Part shown: piece after piece, positions 50,907-60,073 of the stretch | Numbering within the stretch: the first letter of the stretch is position 1 | How the letters are laid out: every line of letters begins with the position of its first letter | From: an uncultured Oscillospiraceae bacterium | GTDB lineage: Bacteria; Bacillota; Clostridia; Oscillospirales; Oscillospiraceae | Direction: 5' to 3' | DNA: 64,000 nt | Assembly (NCBI GenBank): GCA_910579965.1 | Contig: CAJTWF010000001.1 | Coordinates: 145,728 to 209,727, forward strand | Made by a program: the position numbers and the translations under genes | Notes under the pieces: model-generated | Seen by the model: only the letters and a program-made list of their open reading frames with translations | Told to the model about the DNA's origin: nothing | Databases searched by the model: none

Positions 50907-53552
50907 CTACTCCTCCTCCCACGGCGCATTCTCGTCCTCGCTGACAGCGCCGCTGCCGCCCATCCGCATCTCCTGCCACTTGGCCTTGGTAATCAGCAGC
51001 TGACGGGGCTTGGAGCCTTCGAAGGGGCCCACATACCCCCGCTCCTCCATCTGGTCCACCAGACGGGCCGCCCGGGAGTAGCCCAGCTTCAGCCGCCGCT
51101 GGAGCATGGACACGGAGGCCTGGCCGGTCTCCAGGATGACCTCCACCGCCGCCGGCAGCAGCTCGTCGCTGTCGTCCTCCTCGGGCATGTCCGGAGCACC
51201 GGAGGCACCCTTGCGCTCCTTCTCCTGGACCGACTCCTCGATCTTCTGCATGACCTCGTCGGAGTACTGGACCTCACCGGTGGACTTGACGTAATCCACC
51301 ACTCGCTCAATCTCCTCCGGGGTGATGTAGCAGCCCTGGACCCGGATGGGCTTGTTGCTGCCAATGGGGGCATAGAGCATGTCCCCCCGGCCCACCAGCT
51401 TCTCCGCGCCGGTGTCGTCCAGGATGATGCGGGAGTTGACGGAGTCCTTTACCGCAAAGGCAATGCGGCTGGGGATGTTGGCCTTCATCAGGCCCGTAAT
51501 CACGTCGGAGGAGGGGCGCTGGGTGGCAATGACCAGGTGCATCCCCGCGGCGCGGCCCATCTGGGCCACCCGGCAGATGGACTCCTCCACCTCCTTGGCC
51601 GCCACGGTCATCAGGTCCGCCAGCTCGTCGATGACCACCACCACGGAGGCCATATGCTGGATGTCCTCCCGCCTGGCGGCAATGGCGTTATACTCCTCCA
51701 GCTTCTTTACCCCCAGCTCGGAGAAGGTCTTATACCGCTTCATCATCTCGAATACCGCCCATTGCAGGGCCCCGGCGGCCTTCTTCGGGTCCGTCACCAC
51801 CGGGATGAGCAGGTGGGGGATGCCGTTGTAGGGGGCCAGCTCCACCATCTTGGGGTCCACCATGATGAAGCGCACGTCCTCGGGGCTGGACTTGTAGAGC
51901 AGGCTGATAATCAGGGAGTTGGTGCATACCGACTTGCCGGAGCCGGTGGTGCCGGCGATGAGCACGTGGGGCAGCTTGGCGATGTCCCCCACAATGTCCT
52001 TGTTGCCGATGTCCCGGCCAATGGCGAAGGCCACGGGGGAGCGGTGCTCGGTAAAGGTCCGGGATTCAATCACGTCCCGAATCAGCACCGGGCTTACGGC
52101 CTTGTTGGGCACCTCGATGCCCACCACGGAGATCTTGTCCAGAATGGGGGCAATGCGCACGCCGCTGGCTCCCAGGGCCAGGGCGATGTCCCCGGCCAGA
52201 TTGGTCACCTTGCTCAGCTTCACTCCCTGGGCCAGGGCGAACTCGTAGCGGGTGATGGCCGGACCCCGGATCACGTCCCCGGGGGCCGCGTCCACGCCGA
52301 AGCTGCGCAGGGTGTCCGACAGGCGCTGGGCATTGAGCCGCAGCTCCGCCCCGGCCTCAATGTAGTTGTCCTGGGTGTTCATCTCCAGCAGGGACACCGG
52401 CGGGTAGTCGTATTCGTCCCCCGCCGCCGCCATGCCGCTGGCAATCTCCGCCGCCACCTGGGCCGTGGCCTCCTCCACCGCCTCGGCGGTGTTCTTCTTT
52501 TTCTGCCGGGGCTCCGGCGGCGGCGCGGGCTCCGGTTCCGGCAGGGGCGCGGGCTCCTCCTCCTCTGGAGGGGGCTGGGGGGAAACAGGCTCCGGCTCCT
52601 CCCATACCGGCGCGCTCTCCTGGACGCTCTCCCGGGCATCCTCCTGGAGATTCTCCCGGATAGTCACGCTCTCCACCGGCGGAGGGACGGGCTCCGGCGG
52701 CGGAGCCGCCACATCGGCGGGGGTCAGCTGGTCCTTCTCCCGGGGGCGGAAGAAGGTGGGCCGCTCCTCCGGCGGCTGCTCCACCGGATGGGGGGCTGGA
52801 TCGTCCAGGGGGATGTCGATGACCGCACGAGCCCGTGCGGTCTGCTTTTTAGGCTTGGGGGGCTGCTTTTTGGGGACGGGCTCAAAGTACTCCTCCTCGT
52901 CCTCGTAGTCCTCCTCGCTGTAGTCCGGCCGCTCCCGCTCCCGCCACATCTGGAGCAGCAGGGAGGGCGTCACCTGGAACACCACCATCACCAGCACCAG
53001 GAGCAGGACGATGAAGATAATCACCGACGCGGGCTTGCCCAGCACGGCCACAAAGCCGTGGGCCGTGGCCCCGGAGAGGGCTCCGCCGGACTCCAGGGCA
53101 AAGCCGCTCTCCCACAGCGTGGGGAACAGGCCCGCGGGATCGCTGAGGTCCAGCTTGCAGAAGAGCAGGTGGCAGACGCCGCCGAACAGGTAGGGCGTCA
53201 GCAGGGCGCAGGCGGTGCGCAGAGCCACGGGCCGCCCCCGGTGGGTCAGCAGCACCCAGGCCGCCGCCCACAGGGCCGGCAGGGTCAGGTAGTAGCCCAC
53301 GCCGGTGAGGCCCTTCAGGGCCCGGGGGATCAGGTTGATGAGCCAGCCGTCGCCGGTGAAGTAGCTCACCAGTACGCACAGGCCCGCCAGGAGCAGTACA
53401 ATGCCCCACACCTCCCGCCGGACGGGGCGCTTCCCGCCTCTGGATGGGGCCCGGCCCTTGGCGGCGGTGCGGGAGCCGCCGCTCCGGCTGCCGGAGGAGC
53501 GGGAAGCGCCGCTTCTGGCGCCGGATGAGGTTCGCTTTTGTGTCGTTGCCAT
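50907..53552 (-). CDS. ftsK: DNA translocase FtsK/SpoIIIE
   Basis: An 881-residue septal DNA pump that moves chromosome ends across the division or sporulation septum. The N-terminus is basic and Ser/Arg-rich, then four to five transmembrane helices (about 50-205). A Pro/Glu-rich linker runs to about residue 380, and the RecA-like motor has Walker A in IAGTTGSGKSVCTNSL. The C-terminal gamma winged helix (LLPAAVEVILETGQASVSML) reads the KOPS/SRS polar sequences. Length is typical for FtsK/SpoIIIE in Clostridia. Confidence 0.95.
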   Translation of the reverse strand: MATTQKRTSSGARSGASRSSGSRSGGSRTAAKGRAPSRGGKRPVRREVWGIVLLLAGLCVLVSYFTGDGWLINLIPRALKGLTGVGYYLTLPALWAAAWVLLTHRGRPVALRTACALLTPYLFGGVCHLLFCKLDLSDPAGLFPTLWESGFALESGGALSGATAHGFVAVLGKPASVIIFIVLLLVLVMVVFQVTPSLLLQMWRERERPDYSEEDYEDEEEYFEPVPKKQPPKPKKQTARARAVIDIPLDDPAPHPVEQPPEERPTFFRPREKDQLTPADVAAPPPEPVPPPVESVTIRENLQEDARESVQESAPVWEEPEPVSPQPPPEEEEPAPLPEPEPAPPPEPRQKKKNTAEAVEEATAQVAAEIASGMAAAGDEYDYPPVSLLEMNTQDNYIEAGAELRLNAQRLSDTLRSFGVDAAPGDVIRGPAITRYEFALAQGVKLSKVTNLAGDIALALGASGVRIAPILDKISVVGIEVPNKAVSPVLIRDVIESRTFTEHRSPVAFAIGRDIGNKDIVGDIAKLPHVLIAGTTGSGKSVCTNSLIISLLYKSSPEDVRFIMVDPKMVELAPYNGIPHLLIPVVTDPKKAAGALQWAVFEMMKRYKTFSELGVKKLEEYNAIAARREDIQHMASVVVVIDELADLMTVAAKEVEESICRVAQMGRAAGMHLVIATQRPSSDVITGLMKANIPSRIAFAVKDSVNSRIILDDTGAEKLVGRGDMLYAPIGSNKPIRVQGCYITPEEIERVVDYVKSTGEVQYSDEVMQKIEESVQEKERKGASGAPDMPEEDDSDELLPAAVEVILETGQASVSMLQRRLKLGYSRAARLVDQMEERGYVGPFEGSKPRQLLITKAKWQEMRMGGSGAVSEDENAPWEEE

Positions 53553-53570
53553 GGTTCTCCCTCTTGTTCT

Positions 53571-54128
53571 TTACAGGATGATGTGGGACTGCGCGGGGAA
53601 GCGATCCGCCATCAGCCGGTCAAAGACCGCCTGGTGGTCCAGGAAGCGCCTGCGGACGAACTCCACGCAGTCCGCTGTCAGGATAAATTGCTTGAAGTCT
53701 TCGTAGGGCAGAAGGCGGAAATCACAGGTCTCCCCCTCCTGGAGCCGGATGGTCTGGGCTTGAAGGTCAAAGAAGGTCAGATAGCAGCGGCAGATGGTGC
53801 GGCAGCTGCCACTGCCGCTCCGGGGATCCACGTATAGGGGCTGGAGGTCCTGGGGCCGGACCGCGATGCCCGTCTCCTCCCGCAGCTCCCGGACCGCGGC
53901 CTGGAGGGGCGTCTCCCCCTTGACCACGCCGCCGCCGGTGATCTCCCAGAGGCCGCCCCAGATCTTGTCCGGGTGCCGCCGGGTGACCAGCACCCGGCCG
54001 TCCAGCGTCACGGCATAGATCTCCGCCACCATGTGCCAGACGCCCTCAGGCAGAGGCTCCCCCCGCACCAGGTCAAAGCCCAGCCGGTTTCCCTCCCGGT
54101 CATAGGCGTCCCACAGCTCTTTTGCCAT
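53571..54128 (-). CDS. Nudix hydrolase
   Basis: A 185-residue hydrolase of nucleoside-diphosphate-linked compounds. The Nudix box GX5EX7REUXEEXGU appears as GGGVVKGETPLQAAVRELRE followed by ETGI. The start AKELWDAYDREGNRLGFDLV resembles the IPP-isomerase-like Nudix subgroup. It lies between uppP and ftsK, in the same direction. Substrate not predictable. Confidence 0.9.
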   Translation of the reverse strand: MAKELWDAYDREGNRLGFDLVRGEPLPEGVWHMVAEIYAVTLDGRVLVTRRHPDKIWGGLWEITGGGVVKGETPLQAAVRELREETGIAVRPQDLQPLYVDPRSGSGSCRTICRCYLTFFDLQAQTIRLQEGETCDFRLLPYEDFKQFILTADCVEFVRRRFLDHQAVFDRLMADRFPAQSHIIL

Positions 54129-54151
54129 GCTGTTCTTCTATGTATGCCGGG

Positions 54152-55015
54152 TCACGCCGCCAGCCAGGGCAGGAGGTTGAGGGCCTTGAGCAGGCTCAGA
54201 ACCACCGTGACCACCCCGGCGATCCAGCAGTAGTAGGCGAAAGAGCCAAATTTACCCTTGTCCGCCACCATCCGCACCAGACGGATGGAGAGATAGCCGG
54301 ACAGGGCGGCGGCGGCCACGCCCACCAGGTAGGCGGGGAGCAGGGCCAGATCCACGCCCGTCTCCGCCACGTCCTTGAGCTGGAGGATGTTGGCCCCCAA
54401 CACGGCGGGAATGGACAGCAGGAAGGCAAAGCGAACGGCAAAGCGCCGCTCAAATCCCCGGAAGCAGCCCATGGAGATGGTCATGCCGGACCGGGAGATG
54501 CCCGGACAGGTGGCCACAGCCTGACCCAGACCGACGATGAGCACATCGACTATGGAGGCGGACCGCTCGTTCTTCCGGCCCTTGCGGAGCCTGTCGCAGA
54601 AGTAGAGGAGAAGGCCCGTCACCAGCAGGGCGCCGCCCACAAAGAAGGTGTTGGCGTACAGGCCCTCCACCGCGTCCTTTACCGGCAGGATCAGGAACAG
54701 GGGGAGGGTGCCCGCCACGATCAGCAGGATGAGCCGCCGGGCGGGGGGGAGCTTCTCCACCGTCCTGCGGCCGGCCAGATCAGAGATGGTGCGGAAGAAC
54801 TCCAGAATCATCTCCTTGATATCCTGCCAGTAGGCCACGAACACGGCCCCCAGGGTGCCCAGGTGGAGGAGAACATCGAAGAACACGTCGTCCGTGCCCT
54901 CCACGCCCAGTCCCAGCAGGTTCTGGGCGATGGACAGATGGCCGGAGCTGGAGATGGGCAGAAATTCCGCCACACCTTGGATGATGCCTAGGATCAAAGA
55001 ATTTAACAGGGTCAC
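54152..55015 (-). CDS. uppP: Undecaprenyl-diphosphatase
   Basis: Recycles undecaprenyl pyrophosphate, the lipid carrier for wall synthesis, and gives bacitracin tolerance. The 287-residue membrane protein has about eight helices and both active-site motifs, AEFLPISSSGHLSIAQ near residue 20 and PGISRSGMTISMG near 175. Length is normal. It is the last clearly chromosomal gene before the prophage end. Confidence 0.95.
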   Translation of the reverse strand: MTLLNSLILGIIQGVAEFLPISSSGHLSIAQNLLGLGVEGTDDVFFDVLLHLGTLGAVFVAYWQDIKEMILEFFRTISDLAGRRTVEKLPPARRLILLIVAGTLPLFLILPVKDAVEGLYANTFFVGGALLVTGLLLYFCDRLRKGRKNERSASIVDVLIVGLGQAVATCPGISRSGMTISMGCFRGFERRFAVRFAFLLSIPAVLGANILQLKDVAETGVDLALLPAYLVGVAAAALSGYLSIRLVRMVADKGKFGSFAYYCWIAGVVTVVLSLLKALNLLPWLAA

Positions 55016-55165
55016 AGCGCTGCCTCCTTAGAAGATATTACCCTATATCATAGCACAGCTGTTTGGAATTTTCTATATTTTTTTGGGCTGTTTTTTAGAT
55101 ATGGTACCCCAGAAAATGTCAAGGGTTAAATGCAGAAAAATCTAAAATACTTTTTTGTGCATTAT

Positions 55166-56224
55166 TCACAAAAGCAATTCTACCCCCTCAATACCGGCCT
55201 GCTGGGCAAGCTCCAGCAATACCCGTCCGGCACACCTCCCATCCAGGATGCCGCGCGGGTATTCGTTTACCCACCGCTGCACCCGCAATGTGTCCGCCTC
55301 TGTTATCCTGGTAAAGTCCGTCCCCTTTGGAACCTTCCGCCGAATCATACGGTTGCCGTTCTCGTTGCTCCCTCGTTCGTAGGCACTGTACGGATGACAG
55401 TAATAGATATGCGTCCGGTCCCCTTCTCCGGTCACGGCCCGCGTCATGCCCTCCCAGTCTTGGAACTCGCTGCCATTGTCCACGGTGATTGTCTGGAATA
55501 TCCGCCGAAAGTTGAAGCTCCCCAGTTTCTTTTCCAGCATATCCAGCACGGCCACCACGCTTGCCATTGTCCCGTCCGGCATAAGAAACATGAGGTCCGC
55601 CCGCGACGTTCTTTCCGTCATGGTCAGGAACCGCTTCTTGCTCCCGCCCTCTTTGGCGGACAGCACAGAATCCATTTCCCAGTGAAACGGCTCTTCCCGT
55701 GTCGCCACTTCCTCCGGCCTGTCCTCGATACTGTCCCCCTTCGGCACCCTCGCCGCCTGGACCTTCTTGTACTCGGTCTTTCTCTTTCCACCCATCGGCA
55801 GGCTCTTATTGGTCACTCGCAGAAATACCCCGTCGTTGATGTACTTATACACGGTCCACTTTGAGAGGGTCACGGAGAAGGTCAAGCCGTCCTCCTTGAT
55901 TTTGTGCAGGGCAGCTTCCGGGGAATATCCGTCGTCCGCGATTTTCCCCTCTATGTACTGCGCCAGCTCGTGGTCGTTCCCAAGTTTGATGTCCGGCCCC
56001 TTGGCCCGCAAGTTCTCCCGATACTTCCGCTCCGCCGTCTCCGCGCAGTATACTTCCCTGTCCACAAGGTTAGTATCCCTCTGGATGGTCAGCCCTCGCT
56101 TGATTTCCCGCATTACCGTTGTATAGTCCACCCGGAGAGTACGCGCTATCTCCGATTTGCTTTTCTTCTCCTTTAGCATCTTTTCGATTTTAAGCCGGTC
56201 CTTCCATTTCAGGTGTGAAAACAT
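55166..56224 (-). CDS. IS30-family transposase
   Basis: A 352-residue transposase from the ATG at 56224; another ATG lies 21 bases upstream. The N-terminal helix-turn-helix is EKKSKSEIARTLRVDYTTVM. The IS30 DDE core has aspartate in FHWEMDSVLSAKEGGS, aspartate in TITVDNGSEFQDWEG and glutamate in CHPYSAYERGSNENGNRMIR. It appears intact. Terminal inverted repeats were not found by eye. It sits at the host-prophage junction. Confidence 0.88.
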   Translation of the reverse strand: MFSHLKWKDRLKIEKMLKEKKSKSEIARTLRVDYTTVMREIKRGLTIQRDTNLVDREVYCAETAERKYRENLRAKGPDIKLGNDHELAQYIEGKIADDGYSPEAALHKIKEDGLTFSVTLSKWTVYKYINDGVFLRVTNKSLPMGGKRKTEYKKVQAARVPKGDSIEDRPEEVATREEPFHWEMDSVLSAKEGGSKKRFLTMTERTSRADLMFLMPDGTMASVVAVLDMLEKKLGSFNFRRIFQTITVDNGSEFQDWEGMTRAVTGEGDRTHIYYCHPYSAYERGSNENGNRMIRRKVPKGTDFTRITEADTLRVQRWVNEYPRGILDGRCAGRVLLELAQQAGIEGVELLL

Positions 56225-56331
56225 CCGTCCCTTTTCGCTGCTCATAGCGGGATACCCCCTTCTGTGTTTTTGTGGGATATTACCGCATAATAACGCAGAA
56301 AGTCAATAGCTCAACTGTTCTAAAAATACCG

Positions 56332-56358
56332 TTGCCGTAGGCTAAAAAGCCTACGGCA
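56332..56358 (-). terminator. Terminator of the XRE gene
   Basis: GCCGTAGGCT-TTTT-AGCCTACGGC on the minus strand is a perfect 10-bp stem right after the stop, followed by AACGGTATTTTT. Confidence 0.7.
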
Positions 56359-56361
56359 AAA

Positions 56362-56610
56362 TTATTTTTCCTCCGCCTCCAGCAGCCAGTCCGTCGTCAC
56401 GCCCAGCGCCCCGGCAATGGCCCGCAGTTCAAAGTCCTGCACCATCCGCAGGCCATTTTCAATCCGGCTGATACAATCCCGCTCCAGGATAACGCCGCTC
56501 ACCTGCACCCTCGCCGCCAGGTCCGATTGCGTACACCGCTGCCGCGTCCGCTCCTGCCGGATTCTCTCGCCTGATACATTCCGCTGTCCATTGTAGTTGA
56601 ACGCTTTCAC
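56362..56610 (-). CDS. XRE-family transcriptional regulator
   Basis: An 82-residue DNA-binding protein with a lambda-repressor-type helix-turn-helix (RCTQSDLAARVQVSGVILER and then CISRIENGLRMV). It has no protease or dimer domain like a full CI repressor. It is divergent from an orphan plus-strand gene. The shared region holds several TGTGGTAAT-type half-sites, so it probably represses that gene and itself. Confidence 0.88.
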   Translation of the reverse strand: MKAFNYNGQRNVSGERIRQERTRQRCTQSDLAARVQVSGVILERDCISRIENGLRMVQDFELRAIAGALGVTTDWLLEAEEK

Positions 56611-56628
56611 AATTCCACCTCCGAAATA

Positions 56629-56713
56629 TTGTGGTGTATTCCAGATTTTTGTTTGACATTACCACATTACGCGAGTATGATTGTGGCAATATCCCACTTG
56701 TGGTAATACCACA
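56629..56713. promoter_or_regulatory. Divergent promoter with repeated operator sites
   Basis: A consensus plus-strand promoter (TTGACA 56653-56658, 17 bases, TATGAT 56676-56681) overlaps half-sites of a TGTGGTAAT motif: 56629-56637, ATTACCACA 56658-56666, TGTGGCAAT 56682-56690. A perfect palindrome TGTGGTA-A-TACCACA lies at 56699-56713. The array is what an XRE repressor would bind. Confidence 0.65.
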
Positions 56714-56743
56714 CATATACCGGGATAGGAAGGTGGTGATAGC

Positions 56744-57301
56744 ATGGCGTTTTTTACCATTTCAACATCGTCTGGTTCTTGTTACATCGACGACCCACCG
56801 CTCCCCAAGCATGGCCCCTTGCCCATCATCCCCATTTCCGCTTTTGATGGGTATGTTTCACCTTCTGGCGGTCTGATAAGTTACGGCTGTTTTGACATAC
56901 GAGGGAAAAATCTGTCCACAAATCGAAAAGTCCGCCGTTACTTTGAGGCCCAAACAGAGGAATTAGCCTGTAAACTTGCAGAGGACAGCGGCATGGCTGG
57001 ACCGTTTGAGGTTACTGTGCGCCCCAGCAGGCCCGCCGAATCATGGCAGTTTTCCGAGCTTCGGTATTATGATGTTGCTCCCCCGTTCCAAGGATTGAAC
57101 TACTGGGACATTCAGGCTCTCCTTGACCGCATCGCTGGCCGCGACGAGTTTCCCGTCCCTTATGAGCTTGCACGTCTGGCTTTTCAGTTTGGCGTCAAAT
57201 TCTCCCGGTGCTCTTGTTCCTCCGCAATTCTAAACGCTTCCCATTTTTTGTCTACCGATGATTACATCAAACTACTTTCCATTTGGCGGCAATCTACATG
57301 A
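56744..57301 (+). CDS. Hypothetical protein next to the XRE regulator
   Basis: A 185-residue soluble protein of unknown function. It begins MAFFTISTSSGSCYIDDPPL, is rich in Ser/Pro/aromatic residues, and has no signal peptide or membrane helix. Codon use is less GC-rich than the host genes, as is common in genes carried by phages. It is expressed from a strong promoter under probable XRE control, opposite to the late phage genes. A lysogenic-conversion or immunity role is a guess. Confidence 0.6.
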   Translation: MAFFTISTSSGSCYIDDPPLPKHGPLPIIPISAFDGYVSPSGGLISYGCFDIRGKNLSTNRKVRRYFEAQTEELACKLAEDSGMAGPFEVTVRPSRPAESWQFSELRYYDVAPPFQGLNYWDIQALLDRIAGRDEFPVPYELARLAFQFGVKFSRCSCSSAILNASHFLSTDDYIKLLSIWRQST

Positions 57302-57340
57302 ACGCAAAATATAAGCGAAATAAAAGGAGATGCAAACAAT

Positions 57341-57754
57341 ATGGCCCTTGTATCATGTCCCGAATGTGGCAAAGAGATTTCTGACGCGGCGCGGTCCTGT
57401 CCCCATTGCGGCTACACCATGCGGGAAGCTGCCGCAAACCAAGTCAAGCGCACCCCTCTAACCGAAAAGAAGCCCTCGCGTGCATCCGGCATATTCCTAT
57501 GCACTGGTGGAATGGTGATGGTTTTTGGTAGCCTTTTACTCTGTGTAGTCCTGTTGCCCGTCGGTGTTGTCGGCCTTGTTATTAGTGCCATGATGATTCT
57601 TGCCGGTGTTGAGCAATTCAAGGACGCGCAGAACGGTGTGTGTCCGTATTGCGGAAACTCCGTGACCGTTCCGTTGAAGGACCTCACCTGCAAATGTCCG
57701 CATTGCCATAAGACAAGCACAAAAAAAGATAATTTCCTGGAAACGATAGATTGA
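57341..57754 (+). CDS. Zinc-ribbon membrane protein
   Basis: A 137-residue protein with an N-terminal zinc ribbon (CPECGKEISDAARSCPHCGY), two transmembrane helices (about 50-90) and a C-terminal second ribbon (CPYCGNSV and CKCPHCHK). It begins 39 bases after the preceding gene in the same direction, with an AAAAGGAG site, and ends at a strong terminator. Zinc-ribbon membrane proteins are frequent as single orphan genes; function unknown. Confidence 0.75.
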   Translation: MALVSCPECGKEISDAARSCPHCGYTMREAAANQVKRTPLTEKKPSRASGIFLCTGGMVMVFGSLLLCVVLLPVGVVGLVISAMMILAGVEQFKDAQNGVCPYCGNSVTVPLKDLTCKCPHCHKTSTKKDNFLETID

Positions 57755-57764
57755 GCCAGAACGC

Positions 57765-57813
57765 AAAAAATCCCCCGGCAGCAGGCCCGCAAAGGACCCG
57801 CCGCCGGGGGATT
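57765..57813. terminator. Bidirectional terminator between orphan genes and lysis module
   Basis: AAATCCCCCGGC (57768-57779) pairs with GCCGGGGGATTT ending at 57813. A-runs on the left and T on the right give U-tracts in both directions. Confidence 0.8.
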
Positions 57814-57831
57814 TCTCTTGACCGAATCGGT

Positions 57832-58281
57832 CTATTCGCCAGTGCTTTCCAGTTGCCCGGTAAACGCTACGGGCAGTCCCAGCGTCAACGGTGCTTCGTT
57901 CTTCTGCTTCCGTACCTCCGCTTCAATCCTGGTCGTCAGGTATTCCCTGATGTCCCCATAGGCCCGCTCGATAAGCTCCTGCGCCGCCGGGCTGATGGAC
58001 ATAAGGCAGGCGGTCAGCGCTTTTTGCGCGGCCTCCTTCTGTGCTTCGGCGTCAAACTTCCCGGCGTTTTTCAGCGCGTCCACATAGGTCTGATTGGTCG
58101 CGGCCACGGCAGCGGCGATAGCCTCCGTCGCCTCCGTGATGTAGGTCTTGGCTTGGATGCTCTCGGTGTTCGCCGCCGCGTTCTCTCCCACTTTGCGGAT
58201 AAGCACGACGATGTAGGCGGTCAGCACAGGGACCGCCGCCGTGATAACGGCAAAAAACAATTCCTTCAAAAATTCCTGCAT
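57832..58281 (-). CDS. Phage holin, LLH family
   Basis: A 149-residue holin-like protein with one N-terminal transmembrane helix (FFAVITAAVPVLTAYIVVLI) and a long charged cytoplasmic helical tail, the LLH type. It lies right after the endolysin gene in the late transcript. It would permeabilise the membrane to release the endolysin. Confidence 0.82.
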   Translation of the reverse strand: MQEFLKELFFAVITAAVPVLTAYIVVLIRKVGENAAANTESIQAKTYITEATEAIAAAVAATNQTYVDALKNAGKFDAEAQKEAAQKALTACLMSISPAAQELIERAYGDIREYLTTRIEAEVRKQKNEAPLTLGLPVAFTGQLESTGE

Positions 58282-58300
58282 GATCGTTTCCTCCTTGTTT

Positions 58301-59650
58301 TTACTGCTTCCGCAGGTATTGACTGCTCATAAATCCGGTATAGGTCACGCCGTTGTACGTCACCTGGACATACAGCCATTTCACGCCGCCGGACAGCGTG
58401 TAATAACCGTAGTTGCGTACCTTCGTCCCGTTCGGCAGGACGGCAAGGCTGGCCTTGCTGGTTCCCGCTCCGCTGCGGATATGTAAGCCGCTGGCCGCGT
58501 TCACGGCGTAGGTCCCGGCCAACGTCTTGTCCAGGGACCGGGCGGCTTCCGCCGCTTTCTTCTCCGTGACGGTCGGCTTTGCGGTCTGCGCGGGGGCGGC
58601 AGGCGCGGCGCTGGCCGTCCCGCTCCCATACTTCGGCACGCCGTAGCCACGGATGTACCGGCCATTCACGGCCAGCGTCCGCCGTTTCACAGCGTTGGAG
58701 TAGTTGCCCTCAATCACGGTAATTGTCTGGCCGCTGACCTTCTCCACGATGCCCACATGGTCCGCCGCGCCGGTGTTGTCCGTGTCGGCGTAGTTGGTGC
58801 CGTCCTGCCAGTCATAGAAGATATAGTCGCCGGGGGCAGGCACATAGGCGTCATTTTCCTGCCAGCTCCCCAGGGCCTTAAACAGCGCGATATGCTTTTC
58901 ACATCCGCACTCCGTCGGGATAATGCCGGTCAGCCCGGCGGCGATTGCAACGGCGCTGGCAAACGTACTGCACCATGCGTCGGTGTATTTTACCGCATAG
59001 CCCCTGGCAAGGGGCTTGTGACTGTTGTAAAGGTCGATAATTTTCTTGTGGCTCCCGTCGCTCTCCTTGCACCCGATATAGCTCTGCGCAATCGACACAA
59101 CCTTTGCCCGCGCTTCCTGCTCTGTCATGGTATCTCCTTTCGCATATCTGTTGTAGTAGATTTGCCCATACCCGGCACGACGCTCCTTTGCCGCCGCGCT
59201 CTGGTCCGCTGGCTTCTCAAACTGGAGCAGGACCACGTTGGAGGCGGTTTTGACATCGGTTGCCGTTACCAGCACGTAATGTACGAGTTTGAAACTCTCC
59301 CGCAGTTCCTTCACCAAAAATGCAAGCTGCGTCTCCAGGTCCCCCACGGACTTTCCCGCCGCCTTTGCAAAGGCCAGCAGCGCGGCCTTGCGCGTGTGGT
59401 AGGTCCACTGGGCCAGCCCATACCCGGCGCTGTCCTTGGCAAAGTTGTCATAGGCCCCGCTGTCCACCGCCGCCGTGTAGGCGGCGTCCGTGTACCCCAG
59501 CTTCTTTTCGTAGGTGTTCTGGAGGTTGGTAGGAATCAGCCCGCTTTCCACGTAAAGATTGCCCATCAGCCCCGCCGTGCCGCAGGCGTTCAGGCCCGCC
59601 GCTGTCAGGTAGTTCCAGATTTTTTCCTCGTTGGTTTTTCCGGTCAGCAT
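58301..59650 (-). CDS. Phage endolysin: lysozyme-like, CHAP and SH3 domains
   Basis: A 449-residue wall hydrolase. Residues 1-150 are a phage-tail-lysozyme-type domain (YLTAAGLNACGTAGLMGNLY, then GLAQWTYHTRKAAL). Residues about 180-340 are a CHAP amidase/endopeptidase with catalytic cysteine in YTDAWCSTFASAVAIAAGL and histidine in GAADHVGIVEKVSG. Residues about 375-449 are a bacterial SH3 wall-binding domain (GLHIRSGAGTSKASLAVLP). No signal peptide; it depends on holin for export. Confidence 0.92.
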   Translation of the reverse strand: MLTGKTNEEKIWNYLTAAGLNACGTAGLMGNLYVESGLIPTNLQNTYEKKLGYTDAAYTAAVDSGAYDNFAKDSAGYGLAQWTYHTRKAALLAFAKAAGKSVGDLETQLAFLVKELRESFKLVHYVLVTATDVKTASNVVLLQFEKPADQSAAAKERRAGYGQIYYNRYAKGDTMTEQEARAKVVSIAQSYIGCKESDGSHKKIIDLYNSHKPLARGYAVKYTDAWCSTFASAVAIAAGLTGIIPTECGCEKHIALFKALGSWQENDAYVPAPGDYIFYDWQDGTNYADTDNTGAADHVGIVEKVSGQTITVIEGNYSNAVKRRTLAVNGRYIRGYGVPKYGSGTASAAPAAPAQTAKPTVTEKKAAEAARSLDKTLAGTYAVNAASGLHIRSGAGTSKASLAVLPNGTKVRNYGYYTLSGGVKWLYVQVTYNGVTYTGFMSSQYLRKQ

Positions 59651-59668
59651 TTGTAAACGCTCCTTCCG

Positions 59669-60073
59669 CTATCCCGCCGCCTCGTCCCCGCTGTCCTCTT
59701 CGGCCTCCGGCGGCGCTCCCTTGTCCGGCCAGCGGTTGTTTTTGCTTAGATTCTCCAGCACGGACTTACCGGCGTATACCGCCACCGGCGCAATGATTTC
59801 CACCAAGGCAACCTTCGACAGCTCTTCCGCTATCTGCACCTTGTCCAGCGCGGCCAGGATGTAGCTGCACCATACCCAGGCAAATCCGTTTAGGATGCAG
59901 GCCCACACAAACCGCTTCATTGTCTCCGGCTTCTCCGGCGGCAGTCCCTCCTTGATGATTTCCCGCAGCTCCTTCACCCGTCGGCGCAGGTGCCGGATGG
60001 TCGCCGCGCAGAACACGATACCCAGGGCGATACCCACCACCAGAGCGCAGGCGGCGGCAATCAGGATTTTCAC
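59669..60073 (-). CDS. Phage membrane protein, possible second holin
   Basis: A 134-residue protein with an N-terminal helix (LIAAACALVVGIALGIVFCA) and a second hydrophobic segment (ACILNGFAWVWCSYILAAL), then an acidic tail. It lies directly before the endolysin gene and overlaps the preceding gene by 4 bases. A holin or spanin-like role is inferred only from position and topology. Confidence 0.7.
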   Translation of the reverse strand: MKILIAAACALVVGIALGIVFCAATIRHLRRRVKELREIIKEGLPPEKPETMKRFVWACILNGFAWVWCSYILAALDKVQIAEELSKVALVEIIAPVAVYAGKSVLENLSKNNRWPDKGAPPEAEEDSGDEAAG

